Shown here one piece after another: positions 20,910 to 23,867 of a DNA stretch of 23,867 bases. The stretch's first letter is position 1. Each line of letters opens with the position of its first letter. The stretch lies in IMG/VR virus record IMGVR_UViG_3300042308_001789, positions 1 through 23,867 of that record; one strand, 5' to 3'. The notes under the pieces were generated by a model, which saw nothing but the letters and a program-made list of their open reading frames with translations, did not search any database and was not told the origin of the DNA. The translations under genes were made by a program, and so were the position numbers. The stretch comes from a virus.

Positions 20910-22315
20910 TGGTCTGGAAAAAACTCGATGATGATCTGGCGGCTGCAAATATGCCGTACTCCTCGCTCCTCGCGGATGGGTTGACGGATAACGTAAACTC
21001 CTACTCATCCCTCAATTCAGGCTCTACGATTAGCTGGTCTGCGGATGATGGGCCTATGTGGGCCTCCTACGGTCAACCTATGGGGACGGTCGTAACGCTC
21101 GATGTTGGCGTAAACTGCGGGCAAATTGATTTTGAGATTGCCTATCGCACTGCAACGGGAAACGAGAAAGATGGGAGTTGCGGGCGGCTGTTCGTTCGTC
21201 ACCTCACCTCAACGCGGCAAGTTACGATTCCGGTTCCCGCGGAGGTTGTGTTCGGTACGCTGAATCTTTCTCTTGAGTTCGATGCTGTCTCTAACTGGCC
21301 TAGCGGACCTCAAGCGTTTTTCGTGGCTTTTCAGTCGGTAGTGCTGGAGGATCGCGGGTTTATTTATATAAACAATGCGAATCGGAATCAGGTTTACTGC
21401 TTCCCTGATCCGGGGATCCCTGGCTACTACAATTTGACTCAGGGCGAGAAATATGAGCTCCTCACGGTAGGCGGGGATAAGAAATATGCGCTCGAAGAAA
21501 ACTCTTTGGGTACGTATTCCTATCAAATTGGCTTCGCGCGCGATTTGCTCACGCTCAACGCGTTCGTCGTTTGGCCTGCGGTGGATAACTCTCCGGCGCT
21601 GATTCCTACGGATGGGACACAATATATAGGGACGGGCGTGGATGCTGTGGTGCGGGAGCTCGGCGCGTTCGGGCTGCTCTCCATTTCGTACACGGTGCTG
21701 GGTGGTCCCGCGCGTAATCCGCGCCAGTTGGCTCATGCTCCGGCGTTTTCTCTCAATTCGTTGTCGCTGGAGCAATCCTTAGCGGTGGTGGAGCTCCGTC
21801 CTGATGTTGCTTCTAACGCTACTGAGGCGCGGCTAGGCTATCTGCTACAGTCGTCGGGAGATTCAATCTCAGGAGTGATCGCTACTCAGGCGGATACCGT
21901 GGGCCGTTTGTCGTTGTCGTTTCGCGCGGTGCGTATGGATGATGATACGGCGCTCCCGCTGAATTTTGTTCTAGACGTTCTCAAAGAGAACGGTGCTGCG
22001 ATAACTCCTCAGGTGGAGCAGTTGCGCTCATCGGTGCCGCGTATGTCGTATCAAAGCGCTATCGCTGCCTCTCCCGCTTCGATGCGGGTAATCGAGGGGG
22101 CGCGGCGTGGTCCTCAGTCGTGGGGTATGCGGGATTCTATGCCTCTAACGGATTGCCTCAAGGGTGCTCCGGTGTATCTGGAAACGGCTCCGTTCAACCT
22201 GCCTGGCGTTGGTGGCGCGATTCAGTCGGGGAGCGTAGCAACGTTCAAGTTGACAATAACGGGCGGGGAGGATTTGTCCGTGTACGTCTACGGGTTCAAT
22301 GCGAGGTTCGACTAA
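20909..22315 (+). CDS. Tail-tip structural protein of unknown function
   Basis: 468 residues from ATG 20909, chosen over an in-frame ATG at 20894 because it forms a TAATG overlap with the hub stop. I do not recognise a family. The N-terminal ~150 residues resemble a jelly-roll-like beta domain (ISWSADDGPMWASYGQPMGTVVTLDVGVNCGQIDFEIAYR). A second beta-rich part follows, with YINNANRNQVYCFPDPGIPGYYNLTQGEKY. Position after the hub suggests a tail-tip or receptor-binding component; that is inference. Confidence 0.6.
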   Translation: MVWKKLDDDLAAANMPYSSLLADGLTDNVNSYSSLNSGSTISWSADDGPMWASYGQPMGTVVTLDVGVNCGQIDFEIAYRTATGNEKDGSCGRLFVRHLTSTRQVTIPVPAEVVFGTLNLSLEFDAVSNWPSGPQAFFVAFQSVVLEDRGFIYINNANRNQVYCFPDPGIPGYYNLTQGEKYELLTVGGDKKYALEENSLGTYSYQIGFARDLLTLNAFVVWPAVDNSPALIPTDGTQYIGTGVDAVVRELGAFGLLSISYTVLGGPARNPRQLAHAPAFSLNSLSLEQSLAVVELRPDVASNATEARLGYLLQSSGDSISGVIATQADTVGRLSLSFRAVRMDDDTALPLNFVLDVLKENGAAITPQVEQLRSSVPRMSYQSAIAASPASMRVIEGARRGPQSWGMRDSMPLTDCLKGAPVYLETAPFNLPGVGGAIQSGSVATFKLTITGGEDLSVYVYGFNARFD

Positions 22316-22770
22316 TGGGCTTTCCTATCCCTATCGCTGATCCTGGGCCGCCTCTCTACGGTCAACCTCCGGACAATATCCGCTCCTCTACGCTGGTGGG
22401 GCTGCTGGAGCGCGATCGTTATATCTATGCGTACTCGCGGCGATGTCTCGTCAAGGTGGGCGGGGTCGTTGCTGAGGTTGGCGCTCCGGTTGGGATTCGT
22501 GGCGGATACTGCCGCACCTCCTCTATCGTTACGGGAAACCTTATCGTTGTCGCTACGGGGTTTGATTGCACCTTCGCGCTCCAGATCGGCGCTAACGCGG
22601 TGGCGATTACGCTGGGTGCTGGGTTTGATTCCTATCGAGCTCTGAAGCTGGGTTGGGTCACGGGTGGCGCTGTGCTGCCTTTCGCTATAACGCTTTACGG
22701 CTCTCCTGGGCGGCTGTATGGTCTCGCGGTTTACGAGCAACGTCTGGATGAGGCGGATTTGCCTGCGTAG
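22315..22770 (+). CDS. Small tail-associated protein, unknown
   Basis: 151 residues from ATG 22315, which overlaps the previous stop as TAATG; an in-frame ATG at 22120 lies deep in the preceding gene and was rejected. The protein is beta-rich with Gly turns (CLVKVGGVVAEVGAPVGIRGGYCR, LPFAITLYGSPGRLYGLAVYEQR). I recognise no family. Tight coupling to the preceding gene suggests a partner or chaperone at the tail tip. Confidence 0.6.
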   Translation: MGFPIPIADPGPPLYGQPPDNIRSSTLVGLLERDRYIYAYSRRCLVKVGGVVAEVGAPVGIRGGYCRTSSIVTGNLIVVATGFDCTFALQIGANAVAITLGAGFDSYRALKLGWVTGGAVLPFAITLYGSPGRLYGLAVYEQRLDEADLPA

Positions 22771-22779
22771 GGGTGTCTT

Positions 22780-23142
22780 ATGTCCATTGTGAATCTTGCC
22801 AGTTCAATCCTCGCGCTCGATGGGTGCCAAGTCGCGGCTACGCGGGATGGGTTCTCCGTCTGCACCTCGGATCGTCACGTCGTGCAGGTGTCTACGCGGT
22901 TCGCGGATGAGTCGCGGATCGTGGCGGCGCTGGAGGCTATCGTTTCAATCCTGCGCGCTCGCGGTGCGGCTCCAGCTGCTCCGGCGTTTGCGGCGCTGGA
23001 GGCTCCTACCTCGGGTATCTCCGTTGATTTCTCTCCTCCTGAGGGTGAGTTCGATTCCTTCAATTCTGCGCTGCCTCCGGTCGCGGCGGCTGAGGCTGCG
23101 AGTACCGTTGGTGCTGGCGTCAAGCGTCGGCGGGCTAAGTAG
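22780..23142 (+). CDS. Small hypothetical protein between tail and lysis genes
   Basis: 120 residues. Residues 1-65 look folded (CQVAATRDGFSVCTSDRHVVQVSTRFADESRIVAALEAIVSIL), then comes an Ala/Pro-rich low-complexity stretch and a basic end GVKRRRAK. Ribosome site GGGGTG. No family recognised. It sits between tail and lysis genes and could belong to either. Codon use matches the neighbours. Confidence 0.55.
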   Translation: MSIVNLASSILALDGCQVAATRDGFSVCTSDRHVVQVSTRFADESRIVAALEAIVSILRARGAAPAAPAFAALEAPTSGISVDFSPPEGEFDSFNSALPPVAAAEAASTVGAGVKRRRAK

Positions 23143-23151
23143 GGGGCTGCG

Positions 23152-23700
23152 ATGCGGATTATCGAGGTCGCGGAAACTGAGCTGGCTAAGGGCGTGCGGG
23201 AGATCGGCGGCAAGAATCGCGGTCCGGATGTAGAGGCGTATCAAAAGTGCGTCGGGCTGCGTCCTGGGGATCCGTGGTGTGCAGCGTTCGTTTCGTGGTG
23301 TCACCTCACGGCTACGGGGCTGGAGTCCGCTCCGTGGTGCTCAGGCTCCGCGATTACGATTTTTCACAAGGGTACGCGCAAGGGTGCATCCGCTGAAGTC
23401 GTCTATCCTGACTCTCCGGAGCTCGCTACGCGCGTGCGGCCTGGGATGATTTGGGTGCGGGCTAAGAGTCCTGAAGGGGCGCGGTCTGCTTCTCGCGGTG
23501 TATGGGTGCAAGGTCACTGCGGGATCGTGGTAGCTGTAGACTCTGTGGGCTTTACCTGTGTCGAGGGTAATACTAACTCTGCGGGCGCGCGGGATGGGGA
23601 CGGCGTGTATCGTAAACTCCACAAGTGGGGCGCGTCTGATATCACGCGTACCGTTGGCTGGTTCATGCCTCCTGCCGCTCCTGCGCGGCCTAACGTCTAA
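23152..23700 (+). CDS. CHAP-domain endolysin
   Basis: 182 residues, essentially a single CHAP domain. The catalytic cysteine is C43 in GDPWCAAFVSWC, the histidine H122 in VQGHCGIV, and the third residue E138 in CVEGNTN, in the order and spacing of CHAP amidase/endopeptidases that cut peptidoglycan peptides. There is no signal peptide or clear wall-binding domain, so it would need a holin to reach the wall. The next gene encodes a hydrophobic protein that fits this role. GGGG lies six bases from the ATG. Confidence 0.9.
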   Translation: MRIIEVAETELAKGVREIGGKNRGPDVEAYQKCVGLRPGDPWCAAFVSWCHLTATGLESAPWCSGSAITIFHKGTRKGASAEVVYPDSPELATRVRPGMIWVRAKSPEGARSASRGVWVQGHCGIVVAVDSVGFTCVEGNTNSAGARDGDGVYRKLHKWGASDITRTVGWFMPPAAPARPNV

Positions 23701-23709
23701 GGGTGCCGG

Positions 23710-23867
23710 ATGGTCAAGTTTACTCATAGCAAAGGGAGACTGAATCTCTCTCTCGCGTTCGGCGCTATCCTCGGCGCTGCGATTCCGGTTATCGCGGTCG
23801 CGGCTACGGGTGGTATCGCGGCCGTCTCGCTCCCGCTCTGGATCGCGCTCGGTGGCGCGGTTTCGGG
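23710..23867 (+). CDS. Holin-like membrane protein, 3' end cut by window edge
   Basis: 52 codons are visible from ATG 23710 (AAGGGTG six bases upstream) to the right edge without a stop. After a short basic N-terminus (MVKFTHSKGR) come two hydrophobic segments, about residues 13-33 and 35-52, rich in Ala, Ile, Val and Gly. A small membrane protein immediately after an endolysin is usually the holin that triggers lysis. The truncation prevents counting membrane segments. Confidence 0.6.
   Translation, partial: MVKFTHSKGRLNLSLAFGAILGAAIPVIAVAATGGIAAVSLPLWIALGGAVS

Overview
The window is part of a tailed double-stranded DNA phage or prophage (Caudoviricetes). The single-gene tail tube, the short tape-measure protein and the lambda-type frameshifted tail chaperone point to a siphovirus with a non-contractile tail of roughly 90 nm (605 residues at about 1.5 Å each, an inference). 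G+C is about 60% by eye. Genes are packed end to end, usually with ATGA, TAATG or GTGA stop-start overlaps. I saw no integrase, tRNA, rRNA, CRISPR array or insertion sequence. The host cannot be named from the sequence.

Layout. Positions 1-2756 (minus strand) carry most of a large TOPRIM plus DUF927-type primase-helicase whose C-terminus runs off the left edge. Positions 2757-3354 form a gene-poor divergent control region. It holds 11 copies of GGAAC/GTTCC, a 21-bp direct repeat, short tandem iterons and several inverted repeats, and it is a good candidate for a replication origin or operator region. From 3355 the plus strand carries the late genes: a PLD-like protein, small and large terminase, a very large portal-MuF fusion, a protease with an apparent nested scaffold gene, a decoration protein, the major capsid protein, head-tail connector genes, the tail tube, tail chaperones G and GT, the tape measure, tail-tip proteins, a CHAP endolysin and the beginning of a holin-like membrane protein cut by the right edge. 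One small minus-strand winged-helix gene (8973-9236) interrupts this run between portal and protease and shares a divergent promoter/operator region with the protease gene.

How it works together. The primase-helicase probably replicates the genome, perhaps by binding the nearby iterons as satellite phage P4 alpha protein does. The terminases package DNA through the portal. The MuF-like tail of the portal, the protease, scaffold, decoration and capsid proteins build a head that resembles the Mu head module. The tail follows lambda logic, and CHAP enzyme plus holin lyse the cell. The genome is therefore a mosaic of Mu-like head, lambda-like tail assembly and P4-like replication.

The main points of interest are the iteron region, the 1063-residue portal-MuF fusion with a duplicated internal module, a textbook -1 frameshift signal (A_AAT_TTT plus hairpin), the nested scaffold start, the antisense regulator with its palindrome, and two hairpins directly after the capsid gene.
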